63,481 nt of DNA from Prevotellaceae bacterium UBA6858 (GCA_002451695.1 DKDC01000016.1:50950-114430); one strand, 5' to 3'. Positions 26,114 to 35,215 are shown, counted from the first letter of the stretch. Program-made: numbers and translations. The notes: generated by a model not told the origin, from the letters alone.

Positions 26114-26144
26114 TTTGCCGTTTGAGAAATAAACGCTATATTTG
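26114..26144 (+). promoter_or_regulatory. Promoter (TTTG-N19-TATATTTG) for the exported protein pair
   Basis: TTTG at 26114-26117 and TATATTTG at 26137-26144 are separated by 19 bases, an excellent match to the Bacteroidota primary sigma consensus. The leader to the ATG at 26286 would be about 135 nt, long enough to carry regulation; no known motif was recognised in it. Confidence 0.65.
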
Positions 26145-26285
26145 AAGCGAAATTAAATACAGAATACACAAAAGCACCAGGAGTGTACACCTTGATTGAG
26201 TGAAAACAGAACACACGAAATTCGGGTGCCAAGCTATAACAAAAAGGTTCTGTAAATCCATCTATTGTTATATACACAGAAAGAG

Positions 26286-26954
26286 ATGAAACGCATAGCC
26301 ATAACCGCATTAACACTGCTGCCGCTAATAACGGCGGCAGGACAATTGCGCCAAGAAAGATTTGACGCAATAATAAATGATCCCAAGAGCTGCTTCCACG
26401 CAAAGCAAATACCACAAAACTACAACGAGAACCCGTTAGGGAGATACAGTTCCGGATGCTCACGAGTTGTCAGCATAGAAAAGGACACCGTAGTGTGCGA
26501 AACACGCATGGTATGGGGAAGCCTGGACTACAAAGGTAATATCGGGAGCGTAGAGCTCGTTGCGGAAGGGCAAAACAACGGCAACAAAAACTTCTTTAGC
26601 GGGGAAAGCTATTTCAAGAAACTGCGCCGCCATATGCGACTCAAAGCCAAGGCATACGGCAGATATGATACGGCTAAGGGGAAGCCATTCGTGCTGGAAG
26701 TTACCGCACACATTGACTTTTTCCCGTTCAACGACCAATATATGACCCGCGTAAGATACACCACGAAAAGGCGAAAATATCTTCCGCGAGCCAAATACGG
26801 CATTTTCACCAAGAGAAGCGACGCTAAATATAAAGCCAAATTGGAGAAAGAGAAACGCGAAGAGAAAAAATGGCAAGAGGGGCGGAGAGCCAAGGAGAAC
26901 AAATGGCTCAAGGACTACCATGACAAATACAAATATATTGTAATCGGCAATTGA
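26286..26954 (+). CDS. Exported protein of unknown function with charged C terminus
   Basis: The 222-residue product has a signal peptide (about 1-18, ITAAG). The middle is beta-rich (VVSIEKDTVVCETRMVWGSL, KPFVLEVTAHIDFFPF), and residues 170-215 are a Lys/Glu/Arg-rich segment, likely a long helix or coiled coil (KAKLEKEKREEKKWQEGRR). The ATG at 26286 is chosen for the signal peptide. A second exported gene of similar style follows after 38 bases. Not recognised as any named family. Confidence 0.6.
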   Translation: MKRIAITALTLLPLITAAGQLRQERFDAIINDPKSCFHAKQIPQNYNENPLGRYSSGCSRVVSIEKDTVVCETRMVWGSLDYKGNIGSVELVAEGQNNGNKNFFSGESYFKKLRRHMRLKAKAYGRYDTAKGKPFVLEVTAHIDFFPFNDQYMTRVRYTTKRRKYLPRAKYGIFTKRSDAKYKAKLEKEKREEKKWQEGRRAKENKWLKDYHDKYKYIVIGN

Positions 26955-26992
26955 GCATTGTATTGCCAATCACAACCGCAAAAGCAAAGCTT

Positions 26993-27517
26993 ATGAAAGA
27001 ATTAATCCTGTCGCTGATGCTTGCCCTGTGTGGCACATTGGCAAACGCTCAAGAGAACTTCTATGAAGGCCCGCGCAGAACATTCAGTTCCGGGACGGAG
27101 GAAACAATGCTTTACTCAAAAAGGTATTCTGCAAGATGCAGGGTTTGCCTTACGGGGAAATATGATGACAGCAAGAAAAACTTCACCAAGTTTGCCCTTT
27201 TTGTGGCATATTCCTACAATCCTTCCCCCGGCACGAAACGCCGCTTCGACTTTTTCAAGGAAAAAATCTTCGAAACTTCGCTTCCTGTCAATGGGAAAAA
27301 ACGTTTCAAGATGCTTGCCACAGACACAAGCCCACACGAGGGAAAAGTTCATGGAGAGCCTGAAAACTACAACCTTTTGGAAAAGGAGGGGAAATTCTTT
27401 GCCGTAAAAGTTATCGCAAAATTCAACGGAAAGAAAGACGACGGCATTGATTGCAGCAAAGCCTTGAAAGTGAAAATGAAAATCAAACTCGTTGACCGCG
27501 ACAAAGTTGCGGAATGA
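26993..27517 (+). CDS. Small exported protein of unknown function
   Basis: The 174-residue product has a signal peptide (1-20, ending LANAQ), then a basic beta-rich domain (SARCRVCLTGKYDD, KFALFVAYSYNP, KFFAVKVIAKFNG, LKVKMKIKLVDRD). The alternation of strands resembles that of the upstream protein, and the two may be distant paralogues from one operon; I see no clear residue-by-residue match. The ATG at 26993 is preferred over 26951 because it starts the signal peptide. Function unknown. Confidence 0.6.
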   Translation: MKELILSLMLALCGTLANAQENFYEGPRRTFSSGTEETMLYSKRYSARCRVCLTGKYDDSKKNFTKFALFVAYSYNPSPGTKRRFDFFKEKIFETSLPVNGKKRFKMLATDTSPHEGKVHGEPENYNLLEKEGKFFAVKVIAKFNGKKDDGIDCSKALKVKMKIKLVDRDKVAE

Positions 27518-27551
27518 CGGCACACCCGCCTATTTCCATCTTCTGCAAAAC

Positions 27552-27583
27552 AAAGGCTGCGTCCCCATTGGGACGCAGCCTTT
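27552..27583. terminator. Bidirectional terminator ending the ribosomal superoperon
   Basis: AAAGGCTGCGTCCC (27552-27565) pairs perfectly with GGGACGCAGCCTTT (27570-27583) around the loop CATT. It lies between the convergent exported-protein gene and rplQ and has A/T-rich flanks suitable for termination on both strands. Confidence 0.9.
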
Positions 27584-27606
27584 ATAATTTAGCAATAAGT
27601 GTCGGT

Positions 27607-28128
27607 TTACTCTGCCTTGTTCTCCTCGGCAGGTTGTGCCTCTGTTGCGGAAGCCTCTACAGCGGGTGTTTCCTCTGCCTGTGCCTCCACGGCAGGAGCT
27701 TCGGCTGCGGTCGTCTTCTTGCGTGAGCGGCGTGTACGTGTAGCCTTCTTGACTTCCTTAGCCATATTGTCATCATAGTCAACAAGCTCGATGAAGCACA
27801 TCGCAGCAGCATCGTTCTGGCGCAAGCCAGTCTTGATGATGCGAGTGTAGCCACCTGGGCGGTTGGCAACTTTGACCGAAATGTTCTGGAAGAGTTCGGT
27901 TACGGCATACTTGTTTTGCAAGTAGCTGAACACAACGCGGCGCGAGTTGGTGGTATCGTCCTTTGAACGTGTGATCAGCGGCTCAACGTATTTCTTCAAC
28001 GCCTTAGCCTTTGCCACAGTCGTAGTGATTCTTTTGTGCATTATGAGCGACACGGACATATTGGCAAGCATGGCGTGACGGTGGGATGCAGTACGACTGA
28101 GATGGTTGAATTTTCTGTTATGTCTCAT
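27607..28128 (-). CDS. rplQ: 50S ribosomal protein L17
   Basis: The L17 core (about 1-115, MRHNRKFNHLSRTASHRHAML) is followed by a 55-residue Ala/Glu-rich acidic tail after a basic TRTRRSRKK stretch, making 173 residues instead of the roughly 120 of E. coli. Such tails are usual in Bacteroidota. Last gene of the superoperon, six bases after rpoA. Confidence 0.96.
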   Translation of the reverse strand: MRHNRKFNHLSRTASHRHAMLANMSVSLIMHKRITTTVAKAKALKKYVEPLITRSKDDTTNSRRVVFSYLQNKYAVTELFQNISVKVANRPGGYTRIIKTGLRQNDAAAMCFIELVDYDDNMAKEVKKATRTRRSRKKTTAAEAPAVEAQAEETPAVEASATEAQPAEENKAE

Positions 28129-28134
28129 TTTTGA

Positions 28135-29130
28135 TTAATCTTTGTCAAGTTTATATTTGGTAATGTCGGTTCCAAACGACAGATTCAGACTCTTGAGCAA
28201 ATCATCAAGCTCATTGAGCGATTTCTTACCAAAGTTGCGGAACTTGAGAAGCTCGTTCTTGTTGTACTGTACAAGGTCGCCAAGCGTTTCGACATTGGCA
28301 GCCTTGAGGCAGTTGAGAGCGCGAACCGAAAGGTTCATCTCAACAAGCTTCTTCTTGAGGAGCTGGCGCATATGAAGCACATCCTCGTCAAACTCATCGC
28401 CCACTCCCGCAACGGCAGCATTATCGAGGATAATCTTGTCGTCGGAGAAGAGCATGAAGTGCTGGATTAGGATTTTTGCGGCATCACGAAGCGCCTCTTT
28501 GGGCTGAATGGAACCATCCGTAGTTACTTCGATGACAAGCTTCTCGTAGTCGGTTTTCTGCTCCACGCGATAGTTGTCAACTTCGTATTTCACGTTACGG
28601 ATAGGCGTGTAAATGGAATCAATCGGCAGGACATTAACATCGGTGCAGAACTGGCGGTTCTCGTCCGCAGGCACATAGCCGCGGCCTTTGTTAATAGTAA
28701 GGTCGATTTTCATCGAGGCTTTGGAATCCAAATGGCAAATCACCAAGTCAGGATTTAACACTTCAAATCCAGTCAGGTAATTTCCTATGTCGCCAGCCTT
28801 GAACTCCGAGGAGTTCTCTATGGTGATGGATACCTTTTCGCCGTCAAAATCTTTAACTACTCTTTTGAAGCGCACCTGCTTCAAATTCAATATAATGTTG
28901 GTTACGTCTTCACGCGCACCGGGGACAGACGCAAACTCATGCTCCACTCCGTCAATGCGAATGGTGTTGATGGCATAGCCATCGAGTGACGAAAGGAGTA
29001 TGCGACGCAATGCATTGCCCACAGTGATGCCGAAGCCGGGCTCAAGCGGACGGAACTCAAACTTTCCGTAGGTTGGGCTTTCTTCCAGCATTATAACTTT
29101 ATCAGGTTTTTGAAATGCTAATATCGCCAT
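28135..29130 (-). CDS. rpoA: RNA polymerase subunit alpha
   Basis: The 331-residue alpha subunit has the dimerising N-terminal domain (RILLSSLDGYAI, HEFASVPGAREDV) and the DNA-binding C-terminal domain (LSVRALNCLKAANVETLGDLV, LNELDDLLKSL). It nucleates RNA polymerase assembly. It sits between rpsD and rplQ, the usual alpha-operon order. Confidence 0.98.
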   Translation of the reverse strand: MAILAFQKPDKVIMLEESPTYGKFEFRPLEPGFGITVGNALRRILLSSLDGYAINTIRIDGVEHEFASVPGAREDVTNIILNLKQVRFKRVVKDFDGEKVSITIENSSEFKAGDIGNYLTGFEVLNPDLVICHLDSKASMKIDLTINKGRGYVPADENRQFCTDVNVLPIDSIYTPIRNVKYEVDNYRVEQKTDYEKLVIEVTTDGSIQPKEALRDAAKILIQHFMLFSDDKIILDNAAVAGVGDEFDEDVLHMRQLLKKKLVEMNLSVRALNCLKAANVETLGDLVQYNKNELLKFRNFGKKSLNELDDLLKSLNLSFGTDITKYKLDKD

Positions 29131-29141
29131 GAATTCAATTA

Positions 29142-29747
29142 TTATTTGGAGTACAACTCAACGATCAACTGTTCCTTAATGTTCTCGGGGATTTCGGAAC
29201 GTTCGGGGCGGTTAAGGTATTTGCCGGCTTTTGCACTCTCATCCCATTCCAACCAAGGATACTTGCTGTGGTTGAAACCTGCCAAAGCATCAGCGATGAC
29301 CTCGAGAGACTTTGAACGCTCACGCACGCCGATTATCTGTCCGGGCTTAACCGAATATGATGGTATGCCCACAACCTTGCCGTCAACCACAATGTGGCGG
29401 TGGTTCACAAGCTGACGTGCGGCTGCACGTGTGGGAGCGATGCCCAAGCGGTAAACGATGTTGTCGAGACGGGACTCCAAGAGCTGAAGAAGCACCTCAC
29501 CCGTGATGCCCTCAGTACGCTCTGCCTTTGCAAAGGTGATGCGGAACTGCTTTTCAAGGACACCGTAAGTGTATTTTGCCTTCTGCTTCTCAGCCAACAT
29601 GGTGCCGTATTCAGAAGTCTTGCGGCGGCGTGAGTTTCCATGCTGACCCGGAGCGTAGCTCTTTTTCGACAGAACTTTGTCGGGACCGAAAATAGGCTCG
29701 CCGAAACGGCGTGCAATTCGGGATTTAGGACCTGTATATCTAGCCAT
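29142..29747 (-). CDS. rpsD: 30S ribosomal protein S4
   Basis: Primary 16S-binding protein of 201 residues with an S4 RNA-binding domain (about 92-155, ESRLDNIVYRLGIAPTRAAARQLVNH). It has no N-terminal zinc cysteines, the C-minus form. Eleven bases upstream of rpoA. Confidence 0.97.
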   Translation of the reverse strand: MARYTGPKSRIARRFGEPIFGPDKVLSKKSYAPGQHGNSRRRKTSEYGTMLAEKQKAKYTYGVLEKQFRITFAKAERTEGITGEVLLQLLESRLDNIVYRLGIAPTRAAARQLVNHRHIVVDGKVVGIPSYSVKPGQIIGVRERSKSLEVIADALAGFNHSKYPWLEWDESAKAGKYLNRPERSEIPENIKEQLIVELYSK

Positions 29748-29769
29748 ATTCTTAATTTCTTTTTACTGG

Positions 29770-30159
29770 TTATACTCTTCTTCTCTTGGCAGGACGGCAA
29801 CCGTTATGCGGAAGCGGAGTTACGTCAACTATCTCGCTAACCTCTATACCTGCGCCGTGCACGGCACGGATGGCAGCCTCACGGCCGTTACCCGGTCCTT
29901 TGACATAGGCCTTCACCTTGCGGAGTCCGAGATCGAAAGCCGTCTTGGCGCAATTCTCCGCCGCAGTCTGGGCAGCATAAGGAGTATTTTTCTTTGAGCC
30001 ACGGAAACCCATCTTGCCTGCAGAAGACCAAGAGATAACCTGACCCTCTGAATTAGCCAAAGATACAATTATATTATTGAATGAGCTATGGATATGGAGC
30101 TGGCCCATAGCGTCAACCTTGACCGTTTTCTTTTTGGAAGATACTGCTTTATTTGCCAT
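29770..30159 (-). CDS. rpsK: 30S ribosomal protein S11
   Basis: A 129-residue S11 with HIHSSFNNIIVSLAN and the conserved C-terminal THNGCRP-type motif (PLPHNGCRPAKRRRV). Platform protein of the small subunit. Nine bases after rpsM. Confidence 0.97.
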   Translation of the reverse strand: MANKAVSSKKKTVKVDAMGQLHIHSSFNNIIVSLANSEGQVISWSSAGKMGFRGSKKNTPYAAQTAAENCAKTAFDLGLRKVKAYVKGPGNGREAAIRAVHGAGIEVSEIVDVTPLPHNGCRPAKRRRV

Positions 30160-30167
30160 ATTATTTA

Positions 30168-30548
30168 TTATTTAGTAGCCTTTTTCTTGTTTGCAACAGT
30201 CTTTTTCTTACCCTTGCGAGTGCGGGCGTTGTTTTTTGTACTCTGTCCGCGCACGGGAAGACCAAGACGGTGGCGAACGCCACGATAGCAGCCGATGTCC
30301 ATCAAACGCTTGATGTTAAGCTGCACCTCGGAACGGAGATCACCTTCCACCTTGTATTCGGCACCGATAATCTGACGTATCTTGGCAGCTTGGTCGTCGG
30401 TCCAGTCTTTTACCTTTATACCTCTGTCGACACCGGCCTTGTCAAGGATCTTTGCCGAGCTACTGCGACCTATACCATATATATAGGTCAAAGCGATTTC
30501 ACCTCTTTTGTCTTGAGGCAAATCAACACCAACAATTCTTATTGCCAT
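30168..30548 (-). CDS. rpsM: 30S ribosomal protein S13
   Basis: A 126-residue S13 with RIVGVDLPQDKRGEIALTYIYGIG and RHRLGLPVRGQSTKNNARTR. It binds the head of 16S rRNA and contacts tRNA. Located between rpmJ and rpsK. Confidence 0.97.
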   Translation of the reverse strand: MAIRIVGVDLPQDKRGEIALTYIYGIGRSSSAKILDKAGVDRGIKVKDWTDDQAAKIRQIIGAEYKVEGDLRSEVQLNIKRLMDIGCYRGVRHRLGLPVRGQSTKNNARTRKGKKKTVANKKKATK

Positions 30549-30575
30549 ATATATTCTTTACTTTGTTCGTTGTGG

Positions 30576-30692
30576 TTAACCCTGACGCATCTTATACTTA
30601 GGGTTCTTCTTATTAATCACAAATAAGCGGCCCTTGCGGCGAACTATCTTGCAATCGGGCGTGCGCTTCTTTAAGGATGCTCTTGTTTTCAT
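30576..30692 (-). CDS. rpmJ: 50S ribosomal protein L36 (zinc-free form)
   Basis: A 38-residue ORF, MKTRASLKKRTPDCKIVRRK and onward to NPKYKMRQG, between infA and rpsM, clearly L36. Only one of the four zinc ligands (Cys14) is retained, so it is the C-minus form that does not bind zinc. Confidence 0.95.
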   Translation of the reverse strand: MKTRASLKKRTPDCKIVRRKGRLFVINKKNPKYKMRQG

Positions 30693-30706
30693 TATCTATA
30701 TTGCTT

Positions 30707-30925
30707 TTATTTATATCGTAACACAATGCGCCCCTTCGTCAAATCGTAGGGACTCATCTCCACTTTCACCTTATCCCCGGGAAGAATCTTGATGTAATGC
30801 ATACGCATCTTTCCGGAAATGTGTGCAGTAATGTCATGACCGTTTTCAAGGGTCACACGGAACATAGCATTGCTCAACGCCTCGGCTATTGTCCCGTCAA
30901 ATTCGATAGCTAACTGTTTTGCCAT
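30707..30925 (-). CDS. infA: Translation initiation factor IF-1
   Basis: A 72-residue single OB-fold protein (IEFDGTIAEALSNAMFRVTL, MRMHYIKILPGDKVKVEMSPYDL) that occupies the ribosomal A site during initiation. Between map and rpmJ, the usual order. Confidence 0.97.
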   Translation of the reverse strand: MAKQLAIEFDGTIAEALSNAMFRVTLENGHDITAHISGKMRMHYIKILPGDKVKVEMSPYDLTKGRIVLRYK

Positions 30926-30942
30926 TTACGAAATTTCGCTTT

Positions 30943-31743
30943 CTACTTATTCAACTTCTGCTGTTCAATTTTCTCAACATCCTCAAAGGAAGACATTATG
31001 TCCGCCTTGCCGTGATGTATCGCAATGGTATGTTCGAAATGGGCGGCTGGCTTGCCGTCGCGCGTTTTCACCGCCCAACGGTCAGGCATCATCATTATAT
31101 CGTAAGAACCCATGGTTATCATAGGTTCTATTGCGATACAAAGCCCGTTCTTCAACATCACCCCATTGCCACGGCGGCCGTAATTGGGCACCATAGGGTC
31201 TTCATGCATTTCGCGGCCAATGCCATGACCCACAAATTCACGCACGACTCCATAACCGTTTTCTTCGCAATGATGCTGGACAGCATAACCGATATCGCCA
31301 AGACGATGGCCTGCCTTTGCGGCTTCTATGCCAAGGTAAAGGCTTTCTTTGGTTACCGTCAAAAGACGGCGCACCTCATCAGAGACTTCACCCACACAGA
31401 ATGTATAGCACGAATCACCATTAAAGCCGTTTAGCAATGTACCGCAGTCAACCGAAACTATATCCCCATCCTCAAGAGGTGTATCGTCTGGTATTCCATG
31501 CACAACGGTGTCGTTAACCGAAGTACATATGCTGCCGGGGAAATCCGGACCATACGGATTAGGGAATCCCTTGAAAGTGGGAATCGCGCCGTTGTCGCGG
31601 ATAAAAGTCTCGGCAAGCGTGTCGAGCTGCCTGGTGGTAACTCCGGGAGCTATCACCTTGGCAATCTCGGCAAGCGTCTTGCCTACGAGCTGGTTGGCAG
31701 CACGCAGCAATTCTATTTCGTCCTCAGTCTTGAGCGTTATCAT
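30943..31743 (-). CDS. map: Methionine aminopeptidase type I
   Basis: Removes the initiator Met from nascent proteins; 266 residues. Dimetal ligands are visible: Asp in VSVDCGT, Asp in NGDSCYTF, His in GHGIGREMHED, Glu in AIEPMIT and Glu in FEHTIAI. It follows secY directly; adk, found here in Firmicutes and Proteobacteria-like spc operons, is absent, as is normal for Bacteroidota. Confidence 0.97.
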   Translation of the reverse strand: MITLKTEDEIELLRAANQLVGKTLAEIAKVIAPGVTTRQLDTLAETFIRDNGAIPTFKGFPNPYGPDFPGSICTSVNDTVVHGIPDDTPLEDGDIVSVDCGTLLNGFNGDSCYTFCVGEVSDEVRRLLTVTKESLYLGIEAAKAGHRLGDIGYAVQHHCEENGYGVVREFVGHGIGREMHEDPMVPNYGRRGNGVMLKNGLCIAIEPMITMGSYDIMMMPDRWAVKTRDGKPAAHFEHTIAIHHGKADIMSSFEDVEKIEQQKLNK

Positions 31744-31753
31744 ATAGTCTTAA

Positions 31754-33094
31754 TCAAAGAGCCGAATTTCCGCCATGACGAACATGACCCGAATTTAGCA
31801 AGCCGTCGTAATGGCGCACGAGCAAGTGGCTTTCTATTTGCTGAATAGTGTCAAGCACCACGCCCACAAGAATCAGCAGCGAAGTGCCGCCGAAGAATTG
31901 CGCAAACTCCTGATTAATGCCGAAAAGTCCCGCAAAAGCTGGCATTATGGCAATAATCGCAATAAACAAAGAGCCTGGAAGCATAATGCGCGACATCACT
32001 GTGTCAAGATAATTGGCGGTGCTTTTCCCAGGTTTCACACCCGGGATAAAGCCGTTGTTACGCTTCATATCCTCGGCCATCTGCTGCGGGTTCATTGTTA
32101 TTGCCGTATAGAAGTAAGTGAACGCTATAATCAATATCACAAACACTACATTATACAGCAAACTTGTATGATCCATGAATTGGCGTGCAGCCCAACTTGC
32201 GCTGTCCGTGTTATAGCCCACTATAGCCATCGGGATGAACATCAAAGCCTGAGCGAAGATGATAGGCATCACGTTGGCGGCAAACAGTTTCAAGGGGATG
32301 TACTGACGCGCACCTCCATACTGTTTCCCATTGCCCATTACACGCTTGGCATACTGAACAGGAACCTTACGGGTGGCATTCACAAGCAGAATAGCAGCTG
32401 CAATCACAAGCACGAACACTATGATTTCAAACAGCAACTTGATAAGACCGCCTGCACCGGGAGTGGAAAGTGTAGATGTAAGCTCCTGAACGAATGCGGT
32501 CGGGAAACGTGCGATAATACCTATCATAATGATAAGCGAAACGCCGTTGCCAACGCCCTTGTCTGTAATCCTCTCCCCGAGCCACAGAATGAACATACTC
32601 CCCGCAGCCAGAATAATCGTAGAGGAAATGGAGAACATTGTCCAACTTAGCCCTGGCGCAAGAGCCCCAGCAGCTTGATTGTTGAGGTTTATCAAATACG
32701 TGGGACCTTGAAAGAGGAGAATGGCAATTGTAAGATAACGGGTATACTGGTTAATCTTGCGCCTGCCGCTCTCCCCCTCACGCTGCATCTTCTGAAATTG
32801 CGGTAGTGCCACAGCCAGCAACTGCATCACGATGGATGCAGAGATGTACGGCATAATCCCCAACGCAAATATTGACGCGTTGGAAAACGCACCACCCGAG
32901 AACATGTTCAAAAGCGACATCAAACCGCCGCTGGTCTGCTCGTGAAGTGCCTGCAACTTGCCAGAGTCTATCCCGGGAAGCACCACAAACGAACCGAAGC
33001 GGTAGATGGCTATGAACAAAATGGTGATTAGAAGACGCATTCTAAGGTCTTCTATTCGCCAAATGTTCTTTATGGTTTCTGCTATTTTTTTCAT
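31754..33094 (-). CDS. secY: Protein translocase subunit SecY
   Basis: The 446-residue channel subunit of the Sec translocon has ten hydrophobic segments and the signatures FRFGSFV-like YRFGSFVVLPGID, GIMPYISASIVMQLL and QQMAEDMKRNNGFIPG. The ATG at 33094 (MKKIAETIKNIW) is the conserved start; the longer frame to 33163 runs into rplO. Confidence 0.97.
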   Translation of the reverse strand: MKKIAETIKNIWRIEDLRMRLLITILFIAIYRFGSFVVLPGIDSGKLQALHEQTSGGLMSLLNMFSGGAFSNASIFALGIMPYISASIVMQLLAVALPQFQKMQREGESGRRKINQYTRYLTIAILLFQGPTYLINLNNQAAGALAPGLSWTMFSISSTIILAAGSMFILWLGERITDKGVGNGVSLIIMIGIIARFPTAFVQELTSTLSTPGAGGLIKLLFEIIVFVLVIAAAILLVNATRKVPVQYAKRVMGNGKQYGGARQYIPLKLFAANVMPIIFAQALMFIPMAIVGYNTDSASWAARQFMDHTSLLYNVVFVILIIAFTYFYTAITMNPQQMAEDMKRNNGFIPGVKPGKSTANYLDTVMSRIMLPGSLFIAIIAIMPAFAGLFGINQEFAQFFGGTSLLILVGVVLDTIQQIESHLLVRHYDGLLNSGHVRHGGNSAL

Positions 33095-33098
33095 TTCA

Positions 33099-33545
33099 TC
33101 AAAGTTTAGTGGCTTTACCACCAGCAGCTTCGATAGCAGCCTGTGCCGATTTCGAGAAAGCATTGGCCTCGACTTCGAGTTTGGCTTTCAACTCACCCTT
33201 ACCCAAAATCTTGACAAGCTGCTTCTTGGAAATGTAGCCAGCCTCATGAAGTTCCTTCGGCGTAATCTTTTCCAAATTTTTGGTTTCTGCCAAATTCTGC
33301 AACACAGAAAGGTTTATGCCTTTGTATTCCACACGGAATATGTTGTTGAATCCGAATTTCGGGAGACGACGCTGCATAGGCATCTGACCGCCTTCAAAAC
33401 CAACTTTCTTCTTATAACCGGAGCGAGCCATAGCACCTTTGTGTCCACGCGTGGAAGTTCCACCAAGACCCGAACCAGGACCACGTCCCAAACGACGGCG
33501 GCTATGTGTAGAACCTTTTGCCGGTTTCAATGTATGTAATTTCAT
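33099..33545 (-). CDS. rplO: 50S ribosomal protein L15
   Basis: A 148-residue L15, MKLHTLKPAKGSTHSRRRLG, with the glycine-rich GRGPGSGLGGTSTRGHKG segment near the N terminus. The start at 33545 matches the family; in-frame ATGs a few codons upstream are possible. Confidence 0.96.
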   Translation of the reverse strand: MKLHTLKPAKGSTHSRRRLGRGPGSGLGGTSTRGHKGAMARSGYKKKVGFEGGQMPMQRRLPKFGFNNIFRVEYKGINLSVLQNLAETKNLEKITPKELHEAGYISKKQLVKILGKGELKAKLEVEANAFSKSAQAAIEAAGGKATKL

Positions 33546-33564
33546 TGTCATCACTTTTTTGAAG

Positions 33565-33741
33565 TTATTCTACTACGGTTACCAAATGGTTCACTTTGTT
33601 GATCTGACCGCGTGTTACAGCGTTATCTTCACGTTCAACAACCTCACCAATTCTATGCAAGCCCAGCACCTTGAGAGTGGCCTTTTGGTCTTTAGGTGCA
33701 CCGATTTTGCTTTTTATCTGTTTAATTTTAATTGTTGCCAT
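33565..33741 (-). CDS. rpmD: 50S ribosomal protein L30
   Basis: A 58-residue ORF beginning MATIKIKQIKSKIGAPKDQK and ending NHLVTVVE, between rpsE and rplO. The IKSKIG start and LGLHRIG motif identify L30. Confidence 0.95.
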   Translation of the reverse strand: MATIKIKQIKSKIGAPKDQKATLKVLGLHRIGEVVEREDNAVTRGQINKVNHLVTVVE

Positions 33742-33753
33742 TGTTGTGTGATT

Positions 33754-34260
33754 TTAGCCTCTAAATACTTTTTCCATTGATATACCACGTGCCTGTGCAA
33801 TCTGGCGTGCATCACGCATCTCACTAAGCGCAAGGATTGTTGCCTTCACCAAATTGTGGGCGTTTGAAGAACCCTGCGACTTGGCAAGCACATCGGTAAT
33901 GCCCACGCTCTCAAAAACCGCACGCATAGCACCACCAGCCACAACGCCCGTACCCTCGGAAGCAGGCATAATCAACACCTTGCTGCCCCCGAAATGTGCA
34001 GACTGTGCATGAGGCACTGTGCCGCGAACTACAGGAACCTTGAAAAGATTTTTCTTCGCAGATTCCACTCCTTTTGAGATAGCGGCGGTAACTTCACCAG
34101 CCTTGCCGAGACCATAGCCGATGACTCCCTGGCCATCGCCTACAACAACAATGGCTGAAAAGCTGAATGTACGACCACCTTTGGTAACTTTGGTAACACG
34201 GTTGATAGCAACCAGTCTATCCTTTAACTCTTCGCTTTTTACATTTACTCTGTTTGCCAT
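33754..34260 (-). CDS. rpsE: 30S ribosomal protein S5
   Basis: A 168-residue S5 with the double-stranded RNA-binding-like N-terminal part (VTKGGRTFSFSAIVVVGDG) and AGGAMRAVFESVGI. The start at 34260 gives MANRVNVK; an ATG at 34266 overlaps the rplR stop as TAATG and may couple translation. Confidence 0.96.
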   Translation of the reverse strand: MANRVNVKSEELKDRLVAINRVTKVTKGGRTFSFSAIVVVGDGQGVIGYGLGKAGEVTAAISKGVESAKKNLFKVPVVRGTVPHAQSAHFGGSKVLIMPASEGTGVVAGGAMRAVFESVGITDVLAKSQGSSNAHNLVKATILALSEMRDARQIAQARGISMEKVFRG

Positions 34261-34265
34261 AACCA

Positions 34266-34610
34266 TTAAAATTTAAGACCGCCTTTGCGGGCACCGTCAG
34301 CCAATTCCTTTACCCTACCATGATACAGGTAGCCGTTACGATCGAACACAACCACCGTTATTCCGGCAGCAAGTGCTTTCTGAGCAACATCCTCACCCAC
34401 TTTTACAGCTTGCTCGGATTTTGTCATTTTCTCCTTGATGCCAAGTGAGGACGCAGCCACAAGAGTGCGACCTTCTTCATCGTTTATCACCTGGGCATAA
34501 ATCTGCTTGTTGCTACGGAAAACGCTCAAACGCGGACGTTCAGCCGTCCCGCTGATTTTATTGCGTACCCGATATTTGATTTTTTGTCGTCTTTCTATTT
34601 TCGTCTTCAT
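34266..34610 (-). CDS. rplR: 50S ribosomal protein L18
   Basis: A 114-residue 5S rRNA-binding protein with RPRLSVFRSNKQIYAQVIND and FDRNGYLYHGRVKELADGAR. Between rplF and rpsE. Confidence 0.97.
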   Translation of the reverse strand: MKTKIERRQKIKYRVRNKISGTAERPRLSVFRSNKQIYAQVINDEEGRTLVAASSLGIKEKMTKSEQAVKVGEDVAQKALAAGITVVVFDRNGYLYHGRVKELADGARKGGLKF

Positions 34611-34630
34611 TATCTTACTTCTTAGAAATT

Positions 34631-35200
34631 TTACTTAGCTCCTGCAGCCTTGCCAGACTTACGACGTATCTGCTCGCCTATGTACAGGATACCCTTGCCT
34701 TTGTATGGCTCAGGCATACGGAACGAGCGAATTTTGGCGCAAACCTGTCCGAGAAGCTGCTTGTCGCACGACTCCAAGCAAATATACGGATTTTTATTTC
34801 TTTCAGACTTGGTTTCCACCTTTATTTCAGGCGGAAGCTGAAGGAAAATGGGATGAGTGTAACCAAGTGAGAATTCCATCACATTGCCTTCGTTGGAAAC
34901 ACGATAACCCACGCCTACAAGTTCCATTTCTTTCTTGTAGCCTTCAGTAACACCCACTACCATGGAATTAACGAGTGCACGATACAAGCCATGGAAAGCT
35001 TGTTTCTGCTTTGCATCAATCGTATCGTTCTTCTCATCGATAGAGAATGTCATTTCATTGTCTTCAACTTTTACAATGATAGAAGGATCTATCTTCTGTG
35101 TCAGCTCACCCTTCGGACCTTTTACGGTCACTACATTATCCTTAGTCGTAACAGTTACGCCTGCAGGAATGTTTATTGGCAATTTACCTATTCTTGACAT
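34631..35200 (-). CDS. rplF: 50S ribosomal protein L6
   Basis: A 189-residue protein with two related L6 domains (MSRIGKLPINIPAGVTV; C-terminal PEPYKGKGILYIGEQIRRK). Between rpsH and rplR. Confidence 0.97.
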   Translation of the reverse strand: MSRIGKLPINIPAGVTVTTKDNVVTVKGPKGELTQKIDPSIIVKVEDNEMTFSIDEKNDTIDAKQKQAFHGLYRALVNSMVVGVTEGYKKEMELVGVGYRVSNEGNVMEFSLGYTHPIFLQLPPEIKVETKSERNKNPYICLESCDKQLLGQVCAKIRSFRMPEPYKGKGILYIGEQIRRKSGKAAGAK

Positions 35201-35215
35201 AATTTGTCCTCCTAA

